This document shows, piece after piece, positions 55,842-63,774 of a stretch of DNA of 64,000 nucleotides. The translations under genes were made by a program, and so were the position numbers. Origin of the DNA: Haloglomus irregulare (GTDB taxonomy: Archaea; Halobacteriota; Halobacteria; Halobacteriales; Haloarculaceae); contig NZ_QMDX01000004.1 of assembly GCF_007421925.1 (NCBI RefSeq), forward strand, positions 220,689 to 284,688, given 5' to 3'. The number at the start of each line of letters is the position of its first letter. The stretch's first letter is position 1. Below the pieces are notes generated by a model. That model was not told the origin of the DNA. It worked only from the letters and a program-made list of their open reading frames with translations, and did not search any database.

Positions 55842-56307
55842 GGGCCCAGTCCGCCAGTAGCTTCGGATACCACTCCGTCGCGCCGTCGAACGACGTCGGC
55901 GAGTCCCAGCCCTCCAGCGGTCGAAGGGCATACCACCCGCCCGACGACGCGAAGACGCGGGGGGCCGCGGCACTCCCGTCTCCGAGCGGTTCGCGCAGAT
56001 TCGGGACGGCGTCCGGGCGTACGGACCCGACGGAACGGAGCACCTGCTCGGTCGCATCGGCGAGGAGCACGAGGAGTTGCGGACGGCCATCGGGCGCGAG
56101 ACGGGTGCCGACCGACCCGGTCCGGGCGTCCCGCCACGCGGTCGAGGGGCGTCGGGGCCTCGCGGCCGCCACCACTGACTCCGGCGGCTGTGGCTCGCCG
56201 TCGACGGCGCCCCGACGTGATCCTTCCGGCGGGCCGGGGTGCTCGGGGTCCCCGGCCGGGCGTCGGACCGCCGGAACAGTTAGGCCGTCGCCGCCGGTTC
56301 TCCTGGT
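55842..56307. other. Gap with possible decayed coding sequence
   Basis: This 466-base gap lies where a GMC dehydrogenase gene might be expected. On the minus strand a frame without start reads RLAPDGRPQLLVLLADATEQ and, later, SSGGWYALRPLEGWDSPTSF. On the plus strand another reads ERFAQIRDGVRAYGPDGTEH. Either may be a remnant; neither could be assigned to a family. The promoter of the thiolase-like gene (ATG 56308) is at the right end, without a clear TATA box. Confidence 0.3.
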
Positions 56308-57462
56308 ATGAGGGACGTAGCCATCGTCGGGGCATCGATGACCCGGTTCGGTGTCCGTGACGGGTGGGTCATGGATCTGCTCGCGGAGGCGGGCGGCGAC
56401 TGCATCGCGGACACCGGCATCGGCCCGGACGACATCGAACACCTGTACGTGTCGAACATGGCCAGCGGCGAGTTCGAGGGCCAGACGGGGGTTCCGAACG
56501 CGCTGGCACACGACCTGGGTGCTATCCCGGCGTACACCCAGCGCGTCGACCAGACCTCCTCGTCGGGCGCGGCCGGTATCTACGCCGCCTGGCAGTCGGT
56601 CGCCTCCGGCGCGAGCGACCTGACACTGCTGGTCGGCGGCGAGAAGATGACCCACCGGACCACCGGCCAGGCGACCGACGTCATCGCGTCGCTGACCCAT
56701 CCCGCCGAGTACAAGCACGGCGTCACGCTGCCGTCGTTCGCGGGGCTCACCGCGCGCCACTACCTCGACCGGTACGACGCCCCGCGGGAGGCGCTCGGCC
56801 ACGTCGCAGTGAAGAATCACCGCAACGGCGTGGACAACCCGAACGCGCAGTTCCGGAAGGAGATCACGCTGGAGACAGCCCTCTCCTCGCCGATGGTGGC
56901 CGACCCGCTCCGGCTGTACGACTTCTGCCCGGTCACCGATGGCGCGGCAGCGCTCGCGATGGTCCCCGCCGAACACGCGCACTCCTACGCCGACACGTTC
57001 GCCCGGGTCACCGGTATCGCCGGCGCGACCGACACCCACGTCGTCCACGAACGGGCCGACCCGACGCATATGGGCGCAGTCGCCGAGTCCGGCCGCGAAG
57101 CGTTCGGCATGTCCGGCCACGACCACGCGGACGTCGACGTGGTGGAGCTCCACGACATGTTCACCATCCTCGAACTGATGCAGTTGGAGGCGCTGGGCTT
57201 CGAGGAGCCCGGCGAAGCCTGGGAGGCCGCGATGGACGGGCGCACGGCCCGGGACGGCGAGCTCCCGGTCAACACCTCCGGCGGGCTCAAATCGAAGGGA
57301 CACCCGCTGGGCGCAAGCGGCGTCGCCCAGGTGGTCGAGGTGTACGGACAGCTGCTCGACGAGGCCGGCGACAGGCAGGTCGACGCGGACGTGGGCCTGA
57401 CCTGCAACGTCGGCGGGTTCGGCAACTGCGTCATCACGACGGTCATGGAGGCGAGCGCATGA
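56308..57462 (+). CDS. Thiolase-like protein lacking the nucleophilic Cys
   Basis: A 384-residue thiolase-fold protein. It starts MRDVAIVGASMTRFG, has FAGLTARHYLDRYDAPREAL, DGAAALAMVPAEHA, and the late catalytic regions NTSGGLKSKGHPLGASG (active-site His) and TCNVGGFGNCVIT. At the nucleophile position the usual Cys-Ala-Ser-Gly is DQTSSSGAAG (Ser84 for Cys), so normal thiolase chemistry is unlikely. Archaeal thiolase-like proteins of this group act with an OB-fold DUF35 partner, encoded next with an ATGA overlap. It may be a lipid-transfer-like or scaffold paralogue. Confidence 0.88.
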   Translation: MRDVAIVGASMTRFGVRDGWVMDLLAEAGGDCIADTGIGPDDIEHLYVSNMASGEFEGQTGVPNALAHDLGAIPAYTQRVDQTSSSGAAGIYAAWQSVASGASDLTLLVGGEKMTHRTTGQATDVIASLTHPAEYKHGVTLPSFAGLTARHYLDRYDAPREALGHVAVKNHRNGVDNPNAQFRKEITLETALSSPMVADPLRLYDFCPVTDGAAALAMVPAEHAHSYADTFARVTGIAGATDTHVVHERADPTHMGAVAESGREAFGMSGHDHADVDVVELHDMFTILELMQLEALGFEEPGEAWEAAMDGRTARDGELPVNTSGGLKSKGHPLGASGVAQVVEVYGQLLDEAGDRQVDADVGLTCNVGGFGNCVITTVMEASA

Positions 57463-57854
57463 GCGATGACGGTCCCGGGGACCGCGACCGTCCGCCGATG
57501 ACCGCCGCACGCTACGCCGATGGCTCGGTCACCTACCCGCCGCACCCGGTCGGCCCGGACGGGAGCGAACCCGTCGCGGAGGTCGACCTCTCGGCACAGG
57601 AGGCGGAGGTGGTGACCTGGACGACCAGCCACGCCACCCCGCCGGGCGTGCGGGAGCCGAACACGCTCGCCATCGTCGAGTTCGACCTCGACGGGTCGCC
57701 GGTCCGCGCGCTGGGCCAGTGCACGACGGACGACGTGGCAGTCGGGGACACCGTCGAACCGGTGTACGTGCCGGAACTGCGCGACCCGGACGCCGGCATC
57801 CGGGAGCGCGAGAGCCAGCGCTGGGACGGCTACCGGTTCCGGCCGGTCGAGTGA
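57459..57854 (+). CDS. DUF35-type OB-fold protein partner of the thiolase-like gene
   Basis: A 131-residue protein with the OB-fold half of DUF35 proteins: EVVTWTTSHATPPGVREPNT, LAIVEFDLDGSPVRALGQCT and VAVGDTVEPVYVPELRD. Typical members begin with a four-Cys rubredoxin-like zinc ribbon; only one Cys is present here, so the ribbon is lost. In archaea the DUF35 protein bridges thiolase and HMG-CoA synthase and channels acetoacetyl-CoA. No HMG-CoA synthase is adjacent. The start overlaps the thiolase-like stop. Confidence 0.82.
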   Translation: MSDDGPGDRDRPPMTAARYADGSVTYPPHPVGPDGSEPVAEVDLSAQEAEVVTWTTSHATPPGVREPNTLAIVEFDLDGSPVRALGQCTTDDVAVGDTVEPVYVPELRDPDAGIRERESQRWDGYRFRPVE

Positions 57855-57860
57855 GCGGCC

Positions 57861-58604
57861 CTACCCCTCGCGCCCGTCGCCGTTCCCACCATCGTCGGCG
57901 TCGTCGCGGCCGGCCCGCTCCTTGAGCGACGCGAGCTCGGCGTCCACGTCGACGGTCGTGCGGTCCGCTCCGTCCGCACTCCGGTCGGGCTCGTCGTCCT
58001 CCGAATCACTCGCCGCGAGCCGGTCGTCGATCTCCGCACGGAGGTCGCGCGCGTCCGCCAGGAGGCGGCGCGCGTCCTCGTCCGGCGGCTCGCCCTCGTA
58101 CGCGCGCTGGAGCTCCACGAGTGCGTCGTCGACCCGGTCGAGGGCCTCACGCCCGCGCTCGGCGGCCTCCTCCGCGGCCCGGTCGCGGGCCACCGTGGAT
58201 ACGTCCGTCAGGATGCCCGACCCGCCGCTCCCACGCGTCTCGGACGGCCGTGGGTCGCGCCCATCGAGCACCCGGATGGCACCGGCCAGCAGCTCCAGCG
58301 CCCGGATGGCGGCCTCCAGCACCGCTACCAGCGTCGGGATGGTGTACGTCTCGGTGAACCGCAGCAGTTCGCGCGGGCTCGGCGGTTCGGGGAGCGTCGG
58401 TCCGTCGCGCCGCCGCTCGGGAGGCGGTCCCTCGTCGACCGCCGCACGGAGGTCCGCCAACGTCCGCTCCAGCTCGTCGACCAGTTCGACGAGCTCCGCG
58501 GGGTCCTCGACGGTCCCGGCGGCCGGTTCCGGCGCGCTGGACTCCCCGCCCGACGGTTCCGTGACGACGGGGACCGGCTCCCCGTTCGCGTCCCAGTCGC
58601 TCAT
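57861..58604 (-). CDS. Uncharacterised haloarchaeal protein under iron-box-like sites
   Basis: A 247-residue, very acidic protein. Its middle has LRFTETYTIPTLVAVLEAAI and RALELLAGAIRVLDG, a hydrophobic helix pair that could touch the membrane; flanking parts are helical (ELVELVDELERTLADLRAAV, ALDRVDDALVELQRAYEGEP). I chose ATG 58604 (MSDWDANGEP). I do not recognise a functional family. The intergenic region upstream holds two DtxR-type palindromes, so the gene may respond to iron. Confidence 0.65.
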   Translation of the reverse strand: MSDWDANGEPVPVVTEPSGGESSAPEPAAGTVEDPAELVELVDELERTLADLRAAVDEGPPPERRRDGPTLPEPPSPRELLRFTETYTIPTLVAVLEAAIRALELLAGAIRVLDGRDPRPSETRGSGGSGILTDVSTVARDRAAEEAAERGREALDRVDDALVELQRAYEGEPPDEDARRLLADARDLRAEIDDRLAASDSEDDEPDRSADGADRTTVDVDAELASLKERAGRDDADDGGNGDGREG

Positions 58605-58641
58605 ATACGGGGGTCGGTGGGCGACGGGCAAAACACCCGGG

Positions 58642-58683
58642 TTTAGGAACACCGAAACCTTCATGTCCTCTAGGCCCACCTAA
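58642..58683. promoter_or_regulatory. Pair of iron-box-like palindromes in a divergent promoter
   Basis: TTTAGG-AACA-CCGAAA (58642-58657, one mismatch in the right arm) and CTAGG-CCCA-CCTAA (58670-58683, one mismatch in the left arm) both have the 6/4/6 or 5/4/5 form of the palindrome before the Fe-transport operon. Their centres are 27 bases apart, almost the same as the 28-base spacing at 47.7 kb. They lie between the divergent genes starting at 58604 and 58691. Confidence 0.6.
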
Positions 58684-58690
58684 TCAGGTG

Positions 58691-58837
58691 ATGGAAGCCA
58701 CCCGGAGTCGGGATTCGCACCCCGAGTTGCCAACGGTCAGCGCTCACGGCCCCTCCCCGGAGCGCACCGTGTTCACCGAGGAAGGGAACCCGGACGCCTG
58801 GATCGCCACGGACACGCTCGTCGACCTGGAGAACTGA
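58691..58837 (+). CDS. Small conserved haloarchaeal protein
   Basis: A 48-residue protein from ATG 58691 to TGA 58835. It ends ERTVFTEEGNPDAWIATDTL followed by VDLEN, which matches a family of very short haloarchaeal proteins with the pattern RTVF.E.GN.D.WI..DT.V (DUF7331, as I recall). Function is unknown. The iron-box-like pair just upstream may control it. Confidence 0.7.
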   Translation: MEATRSRDSHPELPTVSAHGPSPERTVFTEEGNPDAWIATDTLVDLEN

Positions 58838-59044
58838 GGCCCGCGGGTCGGCCGCCGCGACGTGCGGCGAAACGCCGTTCTCGCCGAACGTAACCGACAG
58901 TTCACCGAGGGCTACGGCTCGTCGAATACTCGGGCTGTTCCAACGGAACACCGCTCGTTCCGGAACTGCCGGCGGAAGAAATCGGGACCCGTTTCGTCGT
59001 CCTCCGTCGCCGGAGGGGGGCGACCGGTAAGCGACCGTCGCCGG

Positions 59045-59593
59045 TCAGTGGGTGGCCTCGTCGACGACGAGGCTGTCGTCCTCGAGGTAGTGCTCGAAGT
59101 GGTGGGCGTGCTCCTCGACCGTCTCGAGGTTGCGCCGGAGGATCTCGCTGGAGGTGTAGTCGCCGAACTCCTCCATCATCCCGATGTGGTCGCGCATCGT
59201 CTCGATGATGTCGCCCAGCATCTCCATGTCGTTGGCGATGGAGGTGCGGACGTCGAACACGTCGTCGGCCTCGGGCTCGACGGGCGCGTGGGCCTCGTGG
59301 TTGGCGCCGCCGGCGAGCGGGACGCCACCGAGGGCCTGCGCGCGCTCGGCGAACTGGTCGGCCGCCTCCTCCAGGTCCTCGGCGACCTCACCCAGGTAGA
59401 CGTGGATGTCGCGGAACTCGGCGCCCTCCACGTTCCAGTGGTGCTTCTTGATCTGGTGGTAGGCGACGTACGAGGCCGCGAGGTCGGTGTTGAACGCCTC
59501 GATGATCTGCTCGGCCTTCTCCTGATCGATGCGGAGCGCCTCGCCTTCCTCGACGGTACCGGCCTGCTGACGGACGGACTTCTGCGTGCTCAT
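59045..59593 (-). CDS. dpsA: DpsA, ferritin-like iron-storage and DNA-protection protein
   Basis: A 182-residue Dps-family protein. The di-iron/ferroxidase residues fall in YHQIKKHHWNVEG and in DIHVYLGEVAEDLEEAADQF, where His, Asp and Glu from neighbouring subunits form the site; LRRNLETVEEHAHHFEHYLE ends the fold. It matches haloarchaeal DpsA, which oxidises and stores iron in a 12-subunit shell and is iron-regulated. ATG 59593 is preceded by CGTTAAG on the minus strand about 34 bases upstream and by an iron-box-like site about 95 bases upstream. Confidence 0.95.
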   Translation of the reverse strand: MSTQKSVRQQAGTVEEGEALRIDQEKAEQIIEAFNTDLAASYVAYHQIKKHHWNVEGAEFRDIHVYLGEVAEDLEEAADQFAERAQALGGVPLAGGANHEAHAPVEPEADDVFDVRTSIANDMEMLGDIIETMRDHIGMMEEFGDYTSSEILRRNLETVEEHAHHFEHYLEDDSLVVDEATH

Positions 59594-59681
59594 TACACGC
59601 AGTTGTTGGGCCGGGCGACACTTAACGTTTTCCGCCCACCAAAAGCGATTTTCCGAAAAGAAAAGAATAGTTCGCCGCAGC

Positions 59682-59693
59682 TAGGCGACCCTA
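59682..59693. promoter_or_regulatory. Iron-box-like palindrome upstream of dpsA
   Basis: TAGG-CGAC-CCTA (flanked by C and A: CTAGGCGACCCTAA) has the same N4 spacing as the operon operator at 47.7 kb. It lies about 95 bases before the dpsA start, a position that suits activation rather than direct blocking. A single short site may be chance. Confidence 0.45.
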
Positions 59694-59707
59694 ATCCAGC
59701 GACGCGC

Positions 59708-60493
59708 TCAGTCCCGGTAGATGCCGACGCGCTTGCGGTGGTAGGCGAGTTCCGCGGGGTCACAGCGGGTCACGAGGTCGCGCTCGGCGTCGGCGAGCGC
59801 GGAGTGGACGGAGCCGTTCGGCCGCGCCACCATCGAGCGGCCGCCGTAGGTCGCCGGTCGCGCGTCGGGGAGGTCGCGCCGCCCGGTCCGGCCACAGGCG
59901 ACGGCCCATCGGGCGCCGTCGAGCGCACGCGCCCGGACCAGCAACCGCCAGTTCTCCGAGTGGGCGGCGGGCCAGGCCCCGACGATGAACAGCGCGTCGA
60001 CCCGCGCCTCGGTGAACGCGGCGCTGTCGGCGACGAAGTTCAGGTCGTAGCAGGTCACCAGTCCCGTCTCGCCCAGCGGCGTCTCGACCGTGACGCGCTC
60101 GCGTCCGGGCGTCAACACCTCCAGTTCGCCGCCCCAGAGGTGGCGCTTCCGGTAGACCGTCGTCGACCCGTCCGGGCGGACGTACGCGACGGCGTTGTAC
60201 AGGTCCCCGCCCCCGTCCTCGACGTAGCCGACGAGCAGCGCGAGGTCGTTGGCCGCCGCGCAGTCCCGGACCCCATCCATGGCCTCGCCGTCGGTGTGGA
60301 CCGCGGCGTCGGCCATCCGCTCGTCCGGGACGAACCCGGTCAGGAACTGCTCGGGGAACAGCGCGACCGCGACCGCGTCCGGGAGGGCGGCGACCCGCTC
60401 GCGCAGTGTCGCCAGGTTCGTCTCCGGGTCCAGGTCCGCCACGTCCGTCTGACAGGCTGCCACGGTCGGGCCGGTCGGATCGGCGCTCGTCAT
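59708..60493 (-). CDS. Nitrilase-superfamily carbon-nitrogen hydrolase
   Basis: A 261-residue enzyme with the complete Glu-Lys-Cys triad: Glu in VALFPEQFLTGFV, Lys in TVYRKRHLWGGELEV and Cys in LVTCYDLNFVADSAAF, in the expected order. AWPAAHSENWRLLVRARALD and YGGRSMVARPNGSV are also typical. The family cleaves amides of small molecules such as N-carbamoyl or omega-amidase substrates; the substrate is unknown. It is separated from dpsA by 114 bases on the same strand. Confidence 0.92.
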   Translation of the reverse strand: MTSADPTGPTVAACQTDVADLDPETNLATLRERVAALPDAVAVALFPEQFLTGFVPDERMADAAVHTDGEAMDGVRDCAAANDLALLVGYVEDGGGDLYNAVAYVRPDGSTTVYRKRHLWGGELEVLTPGRERVTVETPLGETGLVTCYDLNFVADSAAFTEARVDALFIVGAWPAAHSENWRLLVRARALDGARWAVACGRTGRRDLPDARPATYGGRSMVARPNGSVHSALADAERDLVTRCDPAELAYHRKRVGIYRD

Positions 60494-60726
60494 GGCCGGC
60501 TGTGGGACCTGGTCTCACGTCACGTTTCGGGTGGGGTCCTCCGACCCCGACGCGGTGACCGCTGCACGGACATCGAGCTCCCGCGGCTGGCCCTGCGGGG
60601 GCTGCGCCGGAGCTACCGACGCTACGGGCCGAGGGATGTGGCCGGTTCCCTCCCCGTCGGTGTCCTCGCGTCCCTGGTCCACGACCGGCGTCCGGGGGTG
60701 ACTCGCGCGACGCGACCTGACGCGGC

Positions 60727-61134
60727 TCAGCTCCGCGTGAGCAGCATCGCCGTCGCGCCGTCGAACACCTCGGTCGATCCGCCGCGGGCCTCCGCATCGT
60801 GGCGGGCCTGGCGGTCGTGGACGGTGAGGAGCTGTTCGAAATCCCGGTCGTCGATGTCCAGGGAGTCGGCGAAGTCGCCCCACACCTCCGGCAGGACGAC
60901 GCAGTGGAAGGCCCCGTCCGTCCGAGCCACGACGGGGTCGTAGGGAAGGTACTTGCGCCACTCGTAGACGAGGTTGTCAACGCCGGGGAAGTCGCGGGCG
61001 GAGCGCTGGTGCCGCCGGAGCAGGTCCCGGAGTGCCGCTACCGTGGTGTCCATCCGCGCGGCGACGGCAGCGACGATGTCGTCGTCGAACGGCGCCAGCA
61101 GAGCATCGGTGTCGTCATGACTCTCGCCGGCCAT
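60727..61134 (-). CDS. Haloarchaeal conserved hypothetical protein
   Basis: A 135-residue soluble protein (MAGESHDDTD...). An N-terminal helical part (DIVAAVAARMDTTVAALRDL, RHQRSARDFPGVDNLVYEWR) precedes KYLPYDPVVARTDGAFHCVV and LPEVWGDFADSLDIDDRDFE. The base composition is typical. I do not recognise a functional family; relatives with the 'FPGVDNLVYEWR..LPYDP' block seem to be haloarchaeal. Confidence 0.7.
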   Translation of the reverse strand: MAGESHDDTDALLAPFDDDIVAAVAARMDTTVAALRDLLRRHQRSARDFPGVDNLVYEWRKYLPYDPVVARTDGAFHCVVLPEVWGDFADSLDIDDRDFEQLLTVHDRQARHDAEARGGSTEVFDGATAMLLTRS

Positions 61135-61193
61135 ACCCGACCTACCGCGTCGGCGGGTTTAGACGCTCCGCCCGACCCGGACGTCGGGCCGCT

Positions 61194-61763
61194 TCACCCG
61201 GTCGTCGTCCGCTCGGTGCTCCGGGTGCTGGCCCGCGTCGCCGTGACCACCGCCTCACCGTCGTGGGCGACGACCACCTCGTCGGGCGTCCTCCCCTCGA
61301 AGGCGTACTCGGCCGCGTACTTGATGTCGACGAGACAGTCCGCACAGGCGTCGGCGTCCCCTCGTCGGTACGAACGCACCGCGACCCGGAGGCGCTCCTC
61401 GCGATAGTCGAACTCCGCGCGCTCCTGCTCGGCGGTGTAGCAGGCGTTGTCGCCGCCGATGACGCCGCCCACCCGCACGAACTCCCCGTCGAACGTGATG
61501 TCGACGGTGTTCCGGCCGGTGCCACAGCCACGGTCGACCACCTCGAAGGCCGAGCCGATGAGGCCGTTCCCCCGCGGGGTTCGTGTCGGCGTCCCCTCAT
61601 TCGGTTCGTCCGCCGGGGTCGGCGTGTGCCGGTCCGTCGGGGTGTCCGTGGGCGAGCCGGTCGGGTCAGTCGTGCCGCCGGACCCGCCGCCGTCCGTGGT
61701 GCAGCCAGCGAGTCCCGCGACCCCGGCGAGCGCCGCGGCACGGAGGAGGGCTCTCCGTTGCAT
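61194..61763 (-). CDS. Tat-type lipoprotein of unknown function
   Basis: A 189-residue protein. MQRRALLRAAALAGVAGLAG followed by Cys is a twin-arginine lipobox; a Thr/Pro/Gly-rich linker (about residues 25-65) leads to a compact beta-rich domain (NTVDITFDGEFVRVGGVIGG) with Cys pairs in GCGTG, NACYTAEQ and ADACADCLVD, which could form disulfides outside the cell. I chose ATG 61763 because it starts next to the Arg pair. The function is unknown. Confidence 0.8.
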   Translation of the reverse strand: MQRRALLRAAALAGVAGLAGCTTDGGGSGGTTDPTGSPTDTPTDRHTPTPADEPNEGTPTRTPRGNGLIGSAFEVVDRGCGTGRNTVDITFDGEFVRVGGVIGGDNACYTAEQERAEFDYREERLRVAVRSYRRGDADACADCLVDIKYAAEYAFEGRTPDEVVVAHDGEAVVTATRASTRSTERTTTG

Positions 61764-61918
61764 ACGTGCCGGGCTATGTCGAGGATGGGTAAACGCCTCG
61801 TGATGACTCAAACGCGGGTTTGAACGACCAGTGGCGCTGCCGTGACGGCTGTCCACCGGGCGACGCTCGACCGCCGGACGGCGCCGGATTCATGTGGCCG
61901 CGCTCCGGGCCGACAGGT

Positions 61919-62392
61919 ATGCACGAGCGCGCCCGCGAGTTCGCCGAGACGGCCCGCGACCGCCACGGGTTCGACCCGGACGTCCGGGAGTTCGATGCCG
62001 GCACCCGGACCGCAGAGGACGCGGCGGCCGCTATCGGCTGTCGGGTCGCACAGATCGCATCCAGCCTCGCCGTCACCGACGGGACGGACGTGGCGGTGGT
62101 GGTCACGAGCGGCGCGAACCGGCTCGATACCGACCGCGTCGCCGACGTGCTGGGCTGGGAGACGGCCGACCTCGCCGATCCCGAGGAGGTGCGGGCCGCG
62201 ACCGGCTGGGCCATCGGTGGCGTCCCCCCGTTCGCCCACGCACGGCCCCTGCGCGTCCTCGTCGACGAGTCGCTGCTGGCGTTCGACGAGGTGTGGGCGG
62301 CGGCGGGCACGCCCGACGCCGTCTTCCCGGTCGACCCCGAGCGGCTCGTGGCGCTGGCCGACGCCGAGTCCGCGGCGGTCGCGGCGGCGTGA
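61919..62392 (+). CDS. YbaK/EbsC-family aminoacyl-tRNA deacylase-like protein
   Basis: A 157-residue protein starting MHERAREFAETARDRHGFDP. RTAEDAAAAIGCRVAQIASS is the family-typical Cys/Gln helix-strand, TSGANRLDTDRVADVLGWET follows, and AATGWAIGGVPPFAHARPLR is the Gly-Gly-x-Pro loop of the active site. Members remove wrongly attached amino acids (Ala, Cys or Pro) from tRNA. I chose ATG 61919; the longer open frame upstream has no family match. Confidence 0.9.
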   Translation: MHERAREFAETARDRHGFDPDVREFDAGTRTAEDAAAAIGCRVAQIASSLAVTDGTDVAVVVTSGANRLDTDRVADVLGWETADLADPEEVRAATGWAIGGVPPFAHARPLRVLVDESLLAFDEVWAAAGTPDAVFPVDPERLVALADAESAAVAAA

Positions 62393-62477
62393 GGGGGTGG
62401 CTCCCCGGCCCGGTGGTCGTCTGCAGGGTCGGCGGGTTTCCACAGACTTACCAGATCCCGCCGAGGATGCCACGGAC

Positions 62478-63614
62478 ATGTCCAGGGGTGCCCGTGTGAC
62501 GACCGAACCCGGCGACTCCCCTGTCACCGCCATCCCCGACGATTACGCGCCCGTCGGCGCGGGTGCGTGGTTCGACCTCGCCGAGGGCCACGACGCCGGC
62601 AAGAAGCTGTTCTTCTGGGACGTCGTCCTGACAGCCGGGGGGCTGGTGCCGACGGCCGAGACGTCGGTCGCCGTCCCGGACCTGCCGGTGGTCCTGTTCG
62701 TCCACGGGAACCCGGAGTGCTCGTACGCCTACCGGAACGTCGTGCGGGCGCTCCGCGAGCGCGCGGTGTCGGGCGACCTGTCGCCACCTGTGCGACTGGT
62801 CGCGGTGGACCACGTCGGCTTCGGCCTCTCGGACCGCGCCACCCACGAGGCCGTCCCGATGGACCACGCCGGGAACCTCGACGAGTTCGTGACCGCTCTG
62901 GACCTCCGGGACGTGACGCTGGTTGTCCACGATTGGGGCGGTCCTATCGGCGTCGGGGCGCTGCTCGAGGCCCCGGACCGCGTGACGGGGCTGGTCGTCT
63001 GTAACTCCACGGTCTTCCCGATGCCGTTCGTCGGCCCGACGTTCGATGACTACCCCATCGACTGGCTTCCGTGGGCCGATTTCCCCCGCGTCACGCCGGA
63101 CCGCTTCTGGCCCGCCGTCGCGTCCTACGCCGTCTTCCGGCGACCGGCGGGTGCGTACCGGGTCCTCGCCGACCTGTTGCGCTACCTCGTGCGCGTCGAG
63201 GGACTGGGCCGGGTCCCCGACCACGAGCGCGCCGCGCGGCGGGTCTACTACCAGCAGTTCGACGACACGTGGAACACCCGTGCGTCGAAACGGCTCGTCC
63301 GGCAGACCCGCTACTGGGGCCACGGCAACACCTTCGAGGACTCCGAGCTGGGGACCCGCAACACCACGCGCTTCTACCGGCGGATCAACGGGCGGCTTCC
63401 CGGGGCCTGGGGGCCCGCCGGCCGGGAGGTCGACGTGGAACTCGTGTTCGGCGGCTGGGACCCGCTCGCGAAGGTTCCCGTCCTCGACCAGTGGGCCGGG
63501 GCGCTCCCACAGGCCGAGGGCCATATGACGGTGCTCGAGGGCGTCTCGTACTTCGTCGAGGAGGAGCGCCCCGGGCGGGTCGCCCGGGCGGTCGTCGACG
63601 CCGGCGGGTTCTGA
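62478..63614 (+). CDS. Haloalkane-dehalogenase-like alpha/beta hydrolase
   Basis: A 378-residue hydrolase. The oxyanion loop is VVLFVHGNPECSYAYRNV, the nucleophile is Asp in LVVHDWGGPIGVGALL, as in haloalkane dehalogenases and epoxide hydrolases, the acid is in VFGGWDPLAKVPVL and the base His in AEGHMTVLEGVSYF. A cap domain lies between (residues about 185-300). An Asp nucleophile followed by Trp favours dehalogenase-type chemistry, but the true substrate is unknown. I chose ATG 62478; the family fold starts about 20 residues later. Confidence 0.88.
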   Translation: MSRGARVTTEPGDSPVTAIPDDYAPVGAGAWFDLAEGHDAGKKLFFWDVVLTAGGLVPTAETSVAVPDLPVVLFVHGNPECSYAYRNVVRALRERAVSGDLSPPVRLVAVDHVGFGLSDRATHEAVPMDHAGNLDEFVTALDLRDVTLVVHDWGGPIGVGALLEAPDRVTGLVVCNSTVFPMPFVGPTFDDYPIDWLPWADFPRVTPDRFWPAVASYAVFRRPAGAYRVLADLLRYLVRVEGLGRVPDHERAARRVYYQQFDDTWNTRASKRLVRQTRYWGHGNTFEDSELGTRNTTRFYRRINGRLPGAWGPAGREVDVELVFGGWDPLAKVPVLDQWAGALPQAEGHMTVLEGVSYFVEEERPGRVARAVVDAGGF

Positions 63615-63740
63615 ACCCCCGCCACGGCGACGCCACTGATGAACCCCCATCGCTGGCGCCGCGCCCACGCGACGGCCGCCAGCAGACCGCTAGCCGGCGA
63701 ACGGGGACGGGACCCGACGACGGTTCGGACAGACAAAGCT

Positions 63741-63748
63741 TTTATATG
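63741..63748 (+). promoter_or_regulatory. TATA box of the TFB gene
   Basis: TTTATATG, preceded by purine-rich ACAAAGC as a possible BRE, is centred about 30 bases before ATG 63775. The leader would be only a few bases. Confidence 0.7.
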
Positions 63749-63774
63749 TTGCTGGTGCCGACGGCATAAGTATA

